A program made the translations under genes and the position numbers. DNA of 14,293 nt from CAYQOX01 sp964419335 (GTDB lineage: Bacteria; Hinthialibacterota; Hinthialibacteria; Hinthialibacterales; Hinthialibacteraceae), in contig CAYQOX010000081.1 in NCBI GenBank assembly GCA_964419335.1, forward strand, positions 1 to 14,293, read 5' to 3'. Positions 8,073 to 14,293 of this stretch are shown here, piece after piece (position 1 is the first letter of the stretch; the number at the start of each line of letters is the position of its first letter). Under the pieces are notes generated by a model. It worked only from the letters and a program-made list of their open reading frames with translations. It made no database searches and was not told where the DNA came from.

Positions 8073-8744
8073 TTACTTCTTCTTTTCTACATACACCCTC
8101 TGCGCGAGTTCCTTGCCAATGATTCGTTCTTGTTGATTGGCTTGGATGGTGATAGGTCCATCAAAGGGTTCCTTCGATAGAATTTGTACCTTAGTTTGAG
8201 GCAGTAAACCTAAATCGGCCACATAGCGTAAAAACTCAGGGTCATCGTCATCCACTTCTACGATTTGTGATTCTGAACCCGTTTTCAGTTCTGATAATGC
8301 ACAAGTATCTGTATGAACAATTAATCCCACATTGTTGGGTATGGGTTGCCCATGAGGATCAACATGGGGGTATCCCAGCATCTCTTCCATACGAGCGGCG
8401 ACCATAGGCGAGATCGAATGTTCCATTCGCTCCGCCTCTTCATGGACAACATCCCAGGGCATTTGCAAGGCTTCCGTAAGATACAGTTCAATCAAACGGT
8501 GATGACGAATTATTTCAACCGCAATCTTTTCTCCTGCTCGGGATAATTTCACACCTTTATAAGGTTCGTGGATTAACAAATTCTTTTTGGCCAAATGTTT
8601 GATCATCTTGGTCACAGAAGCAGGACGAACTTGAAGGTGATTCGACAATAGATTTGTAGTAACGCTTTCATAGGGCGTTCGTCCATTTTCCAGTTTGTAG
8701 ATGGTTTTTATGTAGTCTTGTTCTGCTTCACTTAAAATACTCAT
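8073..8744 (-). CDS. DtxR/MntR-family metal-dependent transcriptional regulator (soluble)
   Basis: Cytoplasmic repressor that binds DNA when loaded with Fe(II) or Mn(II). The 223 residues have the three DtxR parts: a winged helix-turn-helix (about 5-72, with SNHLQVRPASVTKMIKHL as recognition helices), a dimerization and metal domain (about 73-136) and an SH3/FeoA-like C-terminal domain (about 145-221). Candidate metal ligands are D10, H82, E86, H101, E105, E108 and H109, in the pattern HHRLIE and VHEEAERMEH. The Cys of classical DtxR is Glu here, as in MntR, while the position matching MntR Glu11 is Lys13. The pattern alone does not settle iron versus manganese; the location after feoB favours iron. 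The gene begins 30 bases after the FeoB membrane half and is probably the last gene of that operon. GAGGT lies about 11 bases before the ATG, a rather long spacing. Confidence 0.92.
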   Translation of the reverse strand: MSILSEAEQDYIKTIYKLENGRTPYESVTTNLLSNHLQVRPASVTKMIKHLAKKNLLIHEPYKGVKLSRAGEKIAVEIIRHHRLIELYLTEALQMPWDVVHEEAERMEHSISPMVAARMEEMLGYPHVDPHGQPIPNNVGLIVHTDTCALSELKTGSESQIVEVDDDDPEFLRYVADLGLLPQTKVQILSKEPFDGPITIQANQQERIIGKELAQRVYVEKKK

Positions 8745-8774
8745 TTGTTATCGATACCTCATAAATAAGGTGTA

Positions 8775-10205
8775 TTATGCTACCAATCTCCAAATTTGAG
8801 CGACAAAAAAACATACTGCAAATCCCGCGGCCAATGGAATAAACGCAGACAGTGCTGTCCACTTCCAACTGCCTGTCTCTTTGTAAATCGTGTATAACGT
8901 CGTTGAGCAAGGATTGTGCAGCAGACAGAATAATAAGAGATTTATCGCAGTCAACATGCTCCATCCACCCGCCGACAAAAGATTGGCCGTATCAGCTTGA
9001 GAGTCTAGTTCAAACATCACTCCGGCTCCTTCTCCTACACCGGTTAAGCCCGTTGTCAGTACAGTCAGCATTAAAACCGTCGGAATGACAATCTCATTCG
9101 CAGGAATGGCGATAATATATGCCAAGAGAATTACCCCATTTAAACCAAGAATAGCGGCAAGAGGATCAAAAGCATTAATCAAATGGACTGCGATCGAGGT
9201 TTCGTTTATGGTTATATTACTTAAAAGCCAAATAAGTGCACCGGCGGGTAAAGCAAAGACTATGGCACGCCCTAACACAAACAAGGTGCGGTCAATAATG
9301 GAGGTATAAACCGTCTGCCAAAATTGGGGGGGACGGTATGGTGGAAGCTCCAAACTATAAATTGAAGGTTCACCGCGTAGCACGGTTCGAGATAGCAACC
9401 AAGAAACCACAAAAGTTGCGAAAACGCCCAACATCATCACGCTTAATACCGATAAGGAAGCCACTACGGAAGCGGTAAACGCGGAGGAAAACGCACCGCC
9501 TATGAATATCGCAGAAATTAAAAACAGGGTTGGCCAACGCCCGTTACATACAGCAAAGTTATTGGTCAAAATCGCGATTAATCTTTCCCGGGGACTGTCG
9601 ATGATGCGGCACGAGATAATACCTGCGGCGTTGCAGCCATAGCCCATGCTCATGGTCAGCGCTTGCTTGCCATGGGCTCCCACTTTTTTGAATAAATAAT
9701 CCATATTAAAGGCCACTCGCGGTAGATAGCCAAAATCTTCTAGCAAAGTAAAGAGCGGAAAGAAAATCGCCATCGGAGGAAGCATGACGCTCACCACCCA
9801 TGCACTACCTAAATAACAACCATCAATCAGTACTCCATCAAGCCACCACGGCATCCCGATACTCGCAGAGACACTTTTTAAAAAGGGGTGAACCGTATCA
9901 AGGAATAAAACGGATAACATATGCGAGGGGACATTCGACCCCGCAATGGTCATCCATAACACCGCCGCCAGCATCCCAAACATAATGGGTATCCCCGTCA
10001 CCTTACTAGTAAAGAACCAATCCAAACGGTGGTCCCATTTCGACCCTGTGCGTTCTCCGGTATAGGTTGTTACTGCTTCAGATATGCGTGAAGCTTCACT
10101 ATAGATGGAATCCATAAGCGAATCATGAACTTGATCGCCTATTCTCCAACGTAAAGTCGTGGCGTTGGAAAGGATTTCATCTATTTTTACTTGCTTCGTA
10201 TCCAT
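8775..10205 (-). CDS. feoB: Ferrous iron transporter FeoB, membrane half (split FeoB)
   Basis: Carries the Fe(II) path of FeoB across the cytoplasmic membrane. The 476 residues start with a soluble linker (1-68) that in ordinary FeoB joins the GTPase to the first helix, then about eight hydrophobic segments. Conserved FeoB motifs are LLEDFGYLPRVAF (154-166), SMGYGCNAAGI (186-196, relatives have GFGCNVPGI), NNFAVCNGRWPTL (215-227), IPANEIVIPTV in the second Gate repeat and HNPCSTTLYTIYKETGSWKW near the end. There is no GTP-binding motif; that is in the gene before it, in another reading frame, 13 bases upstream. A textbook ribosome site TTAGGAGG precedes its ATG in that gap, so this is a real two-gene arrangement rather than a simple frameshift. 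It must pair with the GTPase at 10219-11028 to work as a transporter. Confidence 0.95.
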   Translation of the reverse strand: MDTKQVKIDEILSNATTLRWRIGDQVHDSLMDSIYSEASRISEAVTTYTGERTGSKWDHRLDWFFTSKVTGIPIMFGMLAAVLWMTIAGSNVPSHMLSVLFLDTVHPFLKSVSASIGMPWWLDGVLIDGCYLGSAWVVSVMLPPMAIFFPLFTLLEDFGYLPRVAFNMDYLFKKVGAHGKQALTMSMGYGCNAAGIISCRIIDSPRERLIAILTNNFAVCNGRWPTLFLISAIFIGGAFSSAFTASVVASLSVLSVMMLGVFATFVVSWLLSRTVLRGEPSIYSLELPPYRPPQFWQTVYTSIIDRTLFVLGRAIVFALPAGALIWLLSNITINETSIAVHLINAFDPLAAILGLNGVILLAYIIAIPANEIVIPTVLMLTVLTTGLTGVGEGAGVMFELDSQADTANLLSAGGWSMLTAINLLLFCLLHNPCSTTLYTIYKETGSWKWTALSAFIPLAAGFAVCFFVAQIWRLVA

Positions 10206-10218
10206 CCTTCATAACCTC

Positions 10219-11028
10219 CTAAGCCGACTTGTCCATGGCATAAGATTCCTTGCTTTGAGTGATTTCCATAAGCTCACCGGTTTCGACCGCGTTAATCATC
10301 CTTCGATCTCCTTCCAATAACCGTAATGCTACCCAACGCGTATTGGGGAGACCTGGGTAGAGTTCCTCAATCTTGGGAACTAATTGATTGATCGCTTCCT
10401 CAAGCTCTGGCGAGGTACGCGGAAGTCGAAATGGCGTAGGTACTTGTTCACCTGAAGCAACTTGCTCGATGGCTTCAACCAGTTGTTCCAATCCTTCCCG
10501 TTTACGGGCGACGGTCGGAATCACTGGAACACCAATTTCTTTTTCCAGTTTTTCTATATCAATAACAAATCCATGACGCTTAGCTTCATCCATTAAATTG
10601 ACACATAGAATCACCCGATCGGTAATCTCCAGTACTTGCAGGACGAGATTGAGATTGCGTTCCAGTCGGGTGGCATCGACGACAACTACGGTTACATTGG
10701 GTTGGCCAAAGAGGATAAAATCCCGTGCAATTTCCTCATCCACACTGGCCGACAATAAGGAATACGTCCCAGGTAAATCCATAATACGAAATGTTTTTTC
10801 TTTATAACGAAAACGGCCTTCGGCGCGGCTCACGGTTTTTCCCGGCCAGTTTCCTGTATGTTGATGTAATCCTGTTAAGGCGTTGAATACGGTGCTTTTT
10901 CCCGTGTTGGGATTCCCCGCCAAGGCTACAACATAATCATCATCGCCTTCCGGTATCCCCATTTGAATTAATCTCGGCCGGTGTTCACATGATTGGCAAC
11001 TGGAAGAGATAGAACATTGACTCATCAT
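10219..11028 (-). CDS. feoB: FeoB GTPase half with N-terminal cysteine motif (split FeoB)
   Basis: Cytoplasmic GTP-binding part of the ferrous iron transporter. The 269 residues show G1 GNPNTGKST (38-46), the G2 threonine near T65 in GKTVSRAEG, G3 DLPG (84-87), G4 NLMD (144-147), a G5-like TVARKREG (172-179) and a helical spacer domain (about 205-250) as in NFeoB structures. It ends where ordinary FeoB would continue into the linker and membrane helices. A 30-residue extension precedes the G domain and holds three cysteines (C5, C11, C14, as C-x5-C-x2-C), which could bind iron or another metal; this role is inference. The first ATG overlaps the stop of the upstream regulator gene as ATGA. A second ATG follows at once and has a better 7-base spacing from GGAG, so translation may begin at 11025. 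Coupled to both neighbours in one operon. Confidence 0.95.
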   Translation of the reverse strand: MMSQCSISSSCQSCEHRPRLIQMGIPEGDDDYVVALAGNPNTGKSTVFNALTGLHQHTGNWPGKTVSRAEGRFRYKEKTFRIMDLPGTYSLLSASVDEEIARDFILFGQPNVTVVVVDATRLERNLNLVLQVLEITDRVILCVNLMDEAKRHGFVIDIEKLEKEIGVPVIPTVARKREGLEQLVEAIEQVASGEQVPTPFRLPRTSPELEEAINQLVPKIEELYPGLPNTRWVALRLLEGDRRMINAVETGELMEITQSKESYAMDKSA

Positions 11029-12050
11029 GCGACTCCTTTCTCTTTCTCAATGTAAATCAAATTCGCTAGTTCGCGGCGTAAAGCAATCACCGAACCTCGT
11101 ATCCGGTATGCTTTGGGATCGCGAAACAAACCTTCTCTTTCGGCTTCAATCAAAGTTCCCGGGACCACCCCGAGATCCATCAAGCGGCGTCTTTCTATTC
11201 CTCGGCAATAAGGAGCGATTTCTTTCACTCGGCCTCGTTCTCCCAATTGGAGGGAAGCCAAGGTGTTCTGGTTTTCTTCTTGTTGATCTTCTTTTAAAGG
11301 GACAACGCAAATACGAGCGGCGGCTATGGGAGAAAGTACATGCTCTTCCTGTTGTGAACCTAATCGCAATCGATAGTTACTCATCTCTAGAACTTTCATA
11401 CGCATACCGGGATAAATCCCTTCAGCTACAATCTGGGCATAAATTTGATCTGGCTCATCCTCGATCTGCGTTACTGTAACTAAATCTCCAACTTGGCACA
11501 TGGTAACCGGCAAGCCTTTAGGTGGACTGACCTCTCCTTTCGAGGTAGGAATCGGTGCTCCATGAGGATCGTACATAGGGTTCCCTAAGCGACAGCACAT
11601 GGTTTCCAATTGTTCTATGGAGGTATTATGTTCACGATCATCGGCCACCCGGTGCCACTCTTTTTCTTGCAATCCGGTCTCATCGGCCAAATAACGTTCC
11701 CAAAGACGATGAGCTCTCACCATTCGCAAAGCGTAAGCGCTGCCTTCTGCGGTTAAGCGATAATAGCCGGGCTGTGAGGTGATTAACCCATTTTCTTCCA
11801 TGGTTCTTGTCAGCTTGGCCGCTTGATTGCGGCTTAATCCCAACTTCCCTGCTATGCCCTCCAACGAGGTTTCACGTCGCATATATTCATTGTTGTAAAG
11901 ATGTTTCAAGGCATCCTCGATTCGGATTCGTTCCGAATCTCGTCGCATTTTTTTCCACAAACTCCATAAGCCTAGATTCGGCCAGAAAAACCACGTTAAG
12001 AGGCTTAAAACAATGATTCCACTCAATAACAACGTTAGAGGATGGGTCAT
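11025..12050 (-). CDS. Membrane-anchored DtxR-type regulator fused to FeoA-like domains
   Basis: Predicted metal-sensing protein of four parts; residue numbers count from the ATG at 12056. Residues 4-25 are one hydrophobic helix, followed by KKMRRD (35-40), which by the positive-inside rule places the rest in the cytoplasm. Residues 45-107 are a winged helix (LEGIAGKLGLSRNQAAKL). Residues 108-170 are a DtxR dimerization/metal domain with ligand-like H116, E120, H135, D139, E142 and H143, then YDPHGAPIP. An SH3-like domain (about 185-253) is followed by a canonical FeoA domain (about 267-337, RGIERRRLMDLGVVPGT and AYRIRGSVIALR). No other feoA lies in the window, so this may supply the FeoA partner of FeoB. 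The DNA-binding role is inferred from the fold. An ATG at 12056 exists, but the AGGTGAG site abuts it and suits the ATG at 12050. First gene of the feo operon; its stop overlaps the next ATG. Confidence 0.88.
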   Translation of the reverse strand: MTHPLTLLLSGIIVLSLLTWFFWPNLGLWSLWKKMRRDSERIRIEDALKHLYNNEYMRRETSLEGIAGKLGLSRNQAAKLTRTMEENGLITSQPGYYRLTAEGSAYALRMVRAHRLWERYLADETGLQEKEWHRVADDREHNTSIEQLETMCCRLGNPMYDPHGAPIPTSKGEVSPPKGLPVTMCQVGDLVTVTQIEDEPDQIYAQIVAEGIYPGMRMKVLEMSNYRLRLGSQQEEHVLSPIAAARICVVPLKEDQQEENQNTLASLQLGERGRVKEIAPYCRGIERRRLMDLGVVPGTLIEAEREGLFRDPKAYRIRGSVIALRRELANLIYIEKEKGVA

Positions 12051-12115
12051 AATCATCTCACCTAACAGGAAAATTATATTTTAGCTATCTCTAATTTTAA
12101 TTATACTACTAGTTT

Positions 12116-12144
12116 TGTCAAGATAAATATTGACATAATTTGTC
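12116..12144 (-). promoter_or_regulatory. Candidate metal-regulator operator upstream of the feo operon
   Basis: Three alternating half-sites lie 66-94 bases ahead of the first feo start codon. TGTCAA (12116-12121) and TTGACA (12130-12135) form a perfect inverted repeat with an 8-base spacer. GACA (12132-12135) and TGTC (12141-12144) form a second one with a 5-base spacer, sharing the middle half-site. TATAAT-like boxes occur on the minus strand at 12105-12100 and 12078-12073, and the TTGACA at 12121-12116 could serve as a -35, though the spacing to either box is not ideal. Binding by one of the two DtxR-type proteins is inference from position; the sites do not match the classical DtxR box. 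Confidence 0.4.
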
Positions 12145-12209
12145 GTATTTCAAAATAAACCTTATTCCGCCTTTCGAATATCTATAAAGTGGGAAATAAA
12201 CGTAAAACA

Positions 12210-12229
12210 AGCCCGTAAAATTACGGGCT
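12210..12229 (-). terminator. Hairpin terminator after the radical SAM gene
   Basis: Perfect 20-base palindrome (AGCCCGTAA facing TTACGGGCT) with a short A/T centre, lying about 40 bases beyond the radical SAM stop codon. On the minus strand it is followed by TGTTTTA, a short T-rich tail. It would insulate the feo promoter from the gene upstream. The tail is weak, so efficiency is uncertain. Confidence 0.6.
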
Positions 12230-12267
12230 GTTAAGAAAAATAATATTTGAAGGGAGAGAAAAAAGGG

Positions 12268-13278
12268 CTATTCCATCAGCGCCAATGGACATTGCGCACA
12301 AGTGGGAATTTCATCGATGCGCCCGGTAGCGTGGAGTTCACGTAACTTGTTATACTCAACCCCATTCCAGATTTTTTCGATGGTTTTATTGTAAATATTT
12401 CCGACCGCAAGGGTGCGGGCTGAATCCACACAGCATACCGAAACAACACCATCCGGATGAACGAACATGCGTTGCCATAGTTGCGGACAACAGAATTTCT
12501 TCTTTTGTTTACCCATTTTCATAATCATTTTGTCCGAATCTTTTTGGCTCGTGTGTTCAATATAATCCACGTAGGCTACCGCATCCACGATCGGCTCAAA
12601 TAATGCTTTAAAATCCTGCCATTCATGCTCATTTTCTCTCATCCGCACCATGGAAACCCGGGTAAAAGGCTTAACAGAACCCATTTCTTCACGTATTTGT
12701 ATGAATCTTTTAATATTACGTAAGGTTTTATCATAATCTGCATTAATGCGAATTTCATTGTAATGTTCACGATAGGGAGAATCAAAAGAAAAGAAAAGTT
12801 TATCTAAACCGGATTGAATGAGACGCCGGGCAACTCGTTCAGTTAATGTGGTGGCGTTGGTATTGAACATGACATCCACAATGCCATGCTCTTTCGCAAA
12901 TTCAATCATCTCCGCCAATCTGGGATTCATTAACGGTTCGCCAAGATAATTGAACTTGATTGAGCACAGCCCTTTGGTCACTCCTTCTTCAATCAAACGT
13001 TTATACAAATCAAAATCGAAATTCTTAACTTTCCAAAAGGTTCCATCTTTTACCATATCCGTGCGCGGACACATGGTACAAAGTAGATTACAATTCGACG
13101 TGGCTTCAATATCCAAATGTACGGGGACAGCATCCACAATATGATTCTTGGGATATTCTTCCCATTTTCGGCGATATTCCCAATATTCGGGGGGAAGTGA
13201 GGCTTCCCAACGCTTGGTTCGCTCGCTTGGGAGTTGGTGATAATTATGATCGACTTTTGTTTCGACTTTCACAGTCAT
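12268..13278 (-). CDS. Radical SAM protein with SPASM domain
   Basis: Radical SAM enzyme of unknown substrate. Numbered from the chosen ATG (336 residues), C63-x3-C67-x2-C70 in CNLLCTMCPR is the SAM-binding 4Fe-4S site. YLGEP (111-115) and FNTNA (138-142) are core motifs. The C-terminal SPASM part has CCPQLW (263-268), HPDGVVSVCC (274-283), GNIYNKTIEKIWNG (293-306) and CAQC (327-330), giving extra cysteines for one or more auxiliary clusters. This layout is common among proteins found with cell-surface sugar genes or peptide modification, but no partner peptide or sugar gene lies next to it. A longer frame starts at a TTG (13323) without a ribosome site; the ATG at 13278 has GAGG upstream within the right range and was preferred. 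Monocistronic, divergent from the alpha/beta hydrolase, ended by the hairpin near 12220. Confidence 0.88.
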   Translation of the reverse strand: MTVKVETKVDHNYHQLPSERTKRWEASLPPEYWEYRRKWEEYPKNHIVDAVPVHLDIEATSNCNLLCTMCPRTDMVKDGTFWKVKNFDFDLYKRLIEEGVTKGLCSIKFNYLGEPLMNPRLAEMIEFAKEHGIVDVMFNTNATTLTERVARRLIQSGLDKLFFSFDSPYREHYNEIRINADYDKTLRNIKRFIQIREEMGSVKPFTRVSMVRMRENEHEWQDFKALFEPIVDAVAYVDYIEHTSQKDSDKMIMKMGKQKKKFCCPQLWQRMFVHPDGVVSVCCVDSARTLAVGNIYNKTIEKIWNGVEYNKLRELHATGRIDEIPTCAQCPLALME

Positions 13279-13438
13279 TGAGCCTAAACCTCGGTTTCTG
13301 TTTAAATGATCTATGGAACTCAATCATTATTTTCGACTTCTGAAATAAAATCTTTATACTTTACTGAAATGGTATACATTATAAAATCTTCGATTTATGT
13401 CCCGAATCTGACACTCAATACCCCTATTTCCTTTTGTT

Positions 13439-13452
13439 ACCCTAAACAGGGT
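13439..13452 (+). promoter_or_regulatory. Small inverted repeat in the promoter region of the alpha/beta hydrolase gene
   Basis: ACCCT and AGGGT face each other across four bases, between a TTGTTA (13435-13440) and a TATTATAC stretch (13453-13460) that resembles a promoter with a short spacer. A repressor bound here would block transcription of the hydrolase gene. Short repeats like this arise by chance, so this is only a candidate. Confidence 0.25.
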
Positions 13453-13509
13453 TATTATACCATGCAAAAATAACGAAAATAATAGCAACATTTTTATGGA
13501 GAAACCAAA

Positions 13510-14292
13510 ATGAACTTGGCTTATTTTGAAAAAGGAAATCCCCAGTCTTTACCGATAATTCTTATTCATGCCTTTCCACTGAACCGTCAGATGTGGCGAT
13601 ATCAATTGGAAGGATTATCCGATGCGTATTATGTGATCGCACCTGATCTCCCAGGCTTTGGAGAATCCCCTATATTGGAATCGTCTCCCAACATGGCGGG
13701 GTATGCTCAGGCGATCATGGAATTTATGGATCAACAATCCATCTCACAGGCTGTGCTTGGCGGCTGTTCGATGGGGGGATATATCCTTTTTGAAATGTAC
13801 CGTCAGGCTCCTGAACGATTTAAAGGCTTAATACTTTCAGATACACGAAGCGAAAACGATCCACCTGAAGCGAGAGAAAAGCGTTTCAACACTATTCAAG
13901 AAGTTGAAAAGAATGGAACCACAAATCTGGCAGAAACCATGCTGCCCAATCTTCTTTCTCCCACTACTTTTGCAAAGCGGGAGAGTCAAGCCAACGAAAT
14001 TCGCGAAACCATCCTTGCGAATAATCCCCAAGGCATTATCCACGCTCTCCAAGCCATGGCGGATCGTCCCGACTCGACCGAAACCGTATCCCAGCTTACC
14101 GTCCCCACAATGGTTATTGTGGGGGTTGATGATGCGTTAACCACTCCCGATGTTTGTCGTGCAATGCACGACAAAATACCCAACTCTGAGATAAAAGTTA
14201 TCCCTGAAGCCGGTCATTTATCTCCTTATGAAAATCCAGATGCCGTCAATAAAACGATTCGAGAATTTATTCAATCGCAGGGGATACAATAA
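13510..14292 (+). CDS. Alpha/beta hydrolase (fold family esterase or lactonase-like)
   Basis: Cytoplasmic serine hydrolase of the alpha/beta fold, resembling 3-oxoadipate enol-lactonase and related esterases. The 260 residues are full length with no signal peptide. Seen are the oxyanion-hole segment HAFPLN (20-25), DLPGFGES (46-53), the nucleophile elbow GCSMGG with Ser87 (85-90), LSDTR (109-113), the acid Asp208 in VGVDDALTTP and the catalytic His236 in AGHLS (234-238). GGAG lies 8 bases before the ATG. The gene stands alone, divergent from the radical SAM gene. The substrate cannot be told; assignment to a specific pathway would be a guess. The 3' part of the gene contains two perfect hairpins, which do not disturb the protein fold motifs. 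Confidence 0.92.
   Translation: MNLAYFEKGNPQSLPIILIHAFPLNRQMWRYQLEGLSDAYYVIAPDLPGFGESPILESSPNMAGYAQAIMEFMDQQSISQAVLGGCSMGGYILFEMYRQAPERFKGLILSDTRSENDPPEAREKRFNTIQEVEKNGTTNLAETMLPNLLSPTTFAKRESQANEIRETILANNPQGIIHALQAMADRPDSTETVSQLTVPTMVIVGVDDALTTPDVCRAMHDKIPNSEIKVIPEAGHLSPYENPDAVNKTIREFIQSQGIQ
14103..14175. repeat. Two perfect hairpins inside the hydrolase gene
   Basis: The first has 9-bp arms (14103-14111 and 14116-14124, CCCCACAAT facing ATTGTGGGG) with a 4-base loop. The second is a palindrome of 11-bp arms around one central base (14153-14163 and 14165-14175, TTTGTCGTGCA facing TGCACGACAAA). Both lie in coding sequence whose translation matches the family, so they are not an inserted element. 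Confidence 0.6.
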
Positions 14293-14293
14293 T

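Noticed and set aside
6429..8760. A shared 12-base motif (tatcgatacctc) at 6429-6440 and 8749-8760, just before two start codons
   Set aside because: Part of it is the ribosome-site core, and several 12-base matches are expected by chance in 14 kb.
10206..10218. A frameshift breaking a single feoB gene
   Set aside because: The gap has a full ribosome site at proper spacing before an ATG, and the break falls at a domain border, so two genes are the simpler reading.
12268..13323. The radical SAM/SPASM protein as the anaerobic maturase of the Cys-type sulfatase
   Set aside because: It lies 9 kb away on its own transcript, and its core motif CNLLCTMCPR, set some 60 residues or more from the start, does not look like the N-terminal motif of known anaerobic sulfatase maturases. 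Nothing in the sequence links it to the sulfatase.

Overview
The window comes from a bacterium with AT-rich DNA, tightly packed genes and clear AGGAGG-type ribosome sites. No rRNA, tRNA, CRISPR array, insertion sequence or phage gene was seen. The mix of a Tat-exported sulfatase, a Tat-exported Gfo/Idh/MocA oxidoreductase, a secreted PL14-like polysaccharide lyase and a SPASM radical SAM protein resembles polysaccharide-degrading Planctomycetota, Lentisphaerota, Hydrogenedentota or Poribacteria. That placement is inference from gene content; no marker gene fixes it.

Layout. 1-403 has no firm gene. 404-1633 (+) is an Fe-S 23S rRNA uracil-5-methyltransferase (RlmD/TrmA family). It converges on a Tat-type sulfatase (1705-3117, -) across a shared hairpin. 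Divergent from the sulfatase is a pabB-pabC fusion (3331-5097, +) for 4-aminobenzoate synthesis. Its stop codon overlaps the ATG of a 149-codon C-terminal piece of a xanthine dehydrogenase-type molybdenum subunit (5094-5543). A symmetric terminator separates this from a minus-strand pair, the Gfo/Idh/MocA oxidoreductase (6460-7968) followed by the PL14-like lyase (5620-6429), probably a small sugar-acid or polysaccharide unit.

The most distinctive block is a four-gene ferrous iron operon read on the minus strand from 12050 to 8073. Its first gene is an apparent membrane-anchored DtxR-type regulator carrying two SH3/FeoA-like domains. Next come the FeoB GTPase half, the FeoB membrane half and a second, soluble DtxR-type regulator. 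FeoB is thus split into two proteins, the only FeoA is fused to a regulator with an N-terminal membrane helix, and two metal regulators bracket the transporter. A cluster of TGTCA/TGACA half-sites lies upstream and may be the operator. The parts suggest a cell that senses iron both at the membrane, next to the transporter, and in the cytoplasm.

The right end holds a radical SAM/SPASM protein (12268-13278, -) divergent from an alpha/beta hydrolase (13510-14292, +). The hydrolase gene contains two strong perfect hairpins near its 3' end.
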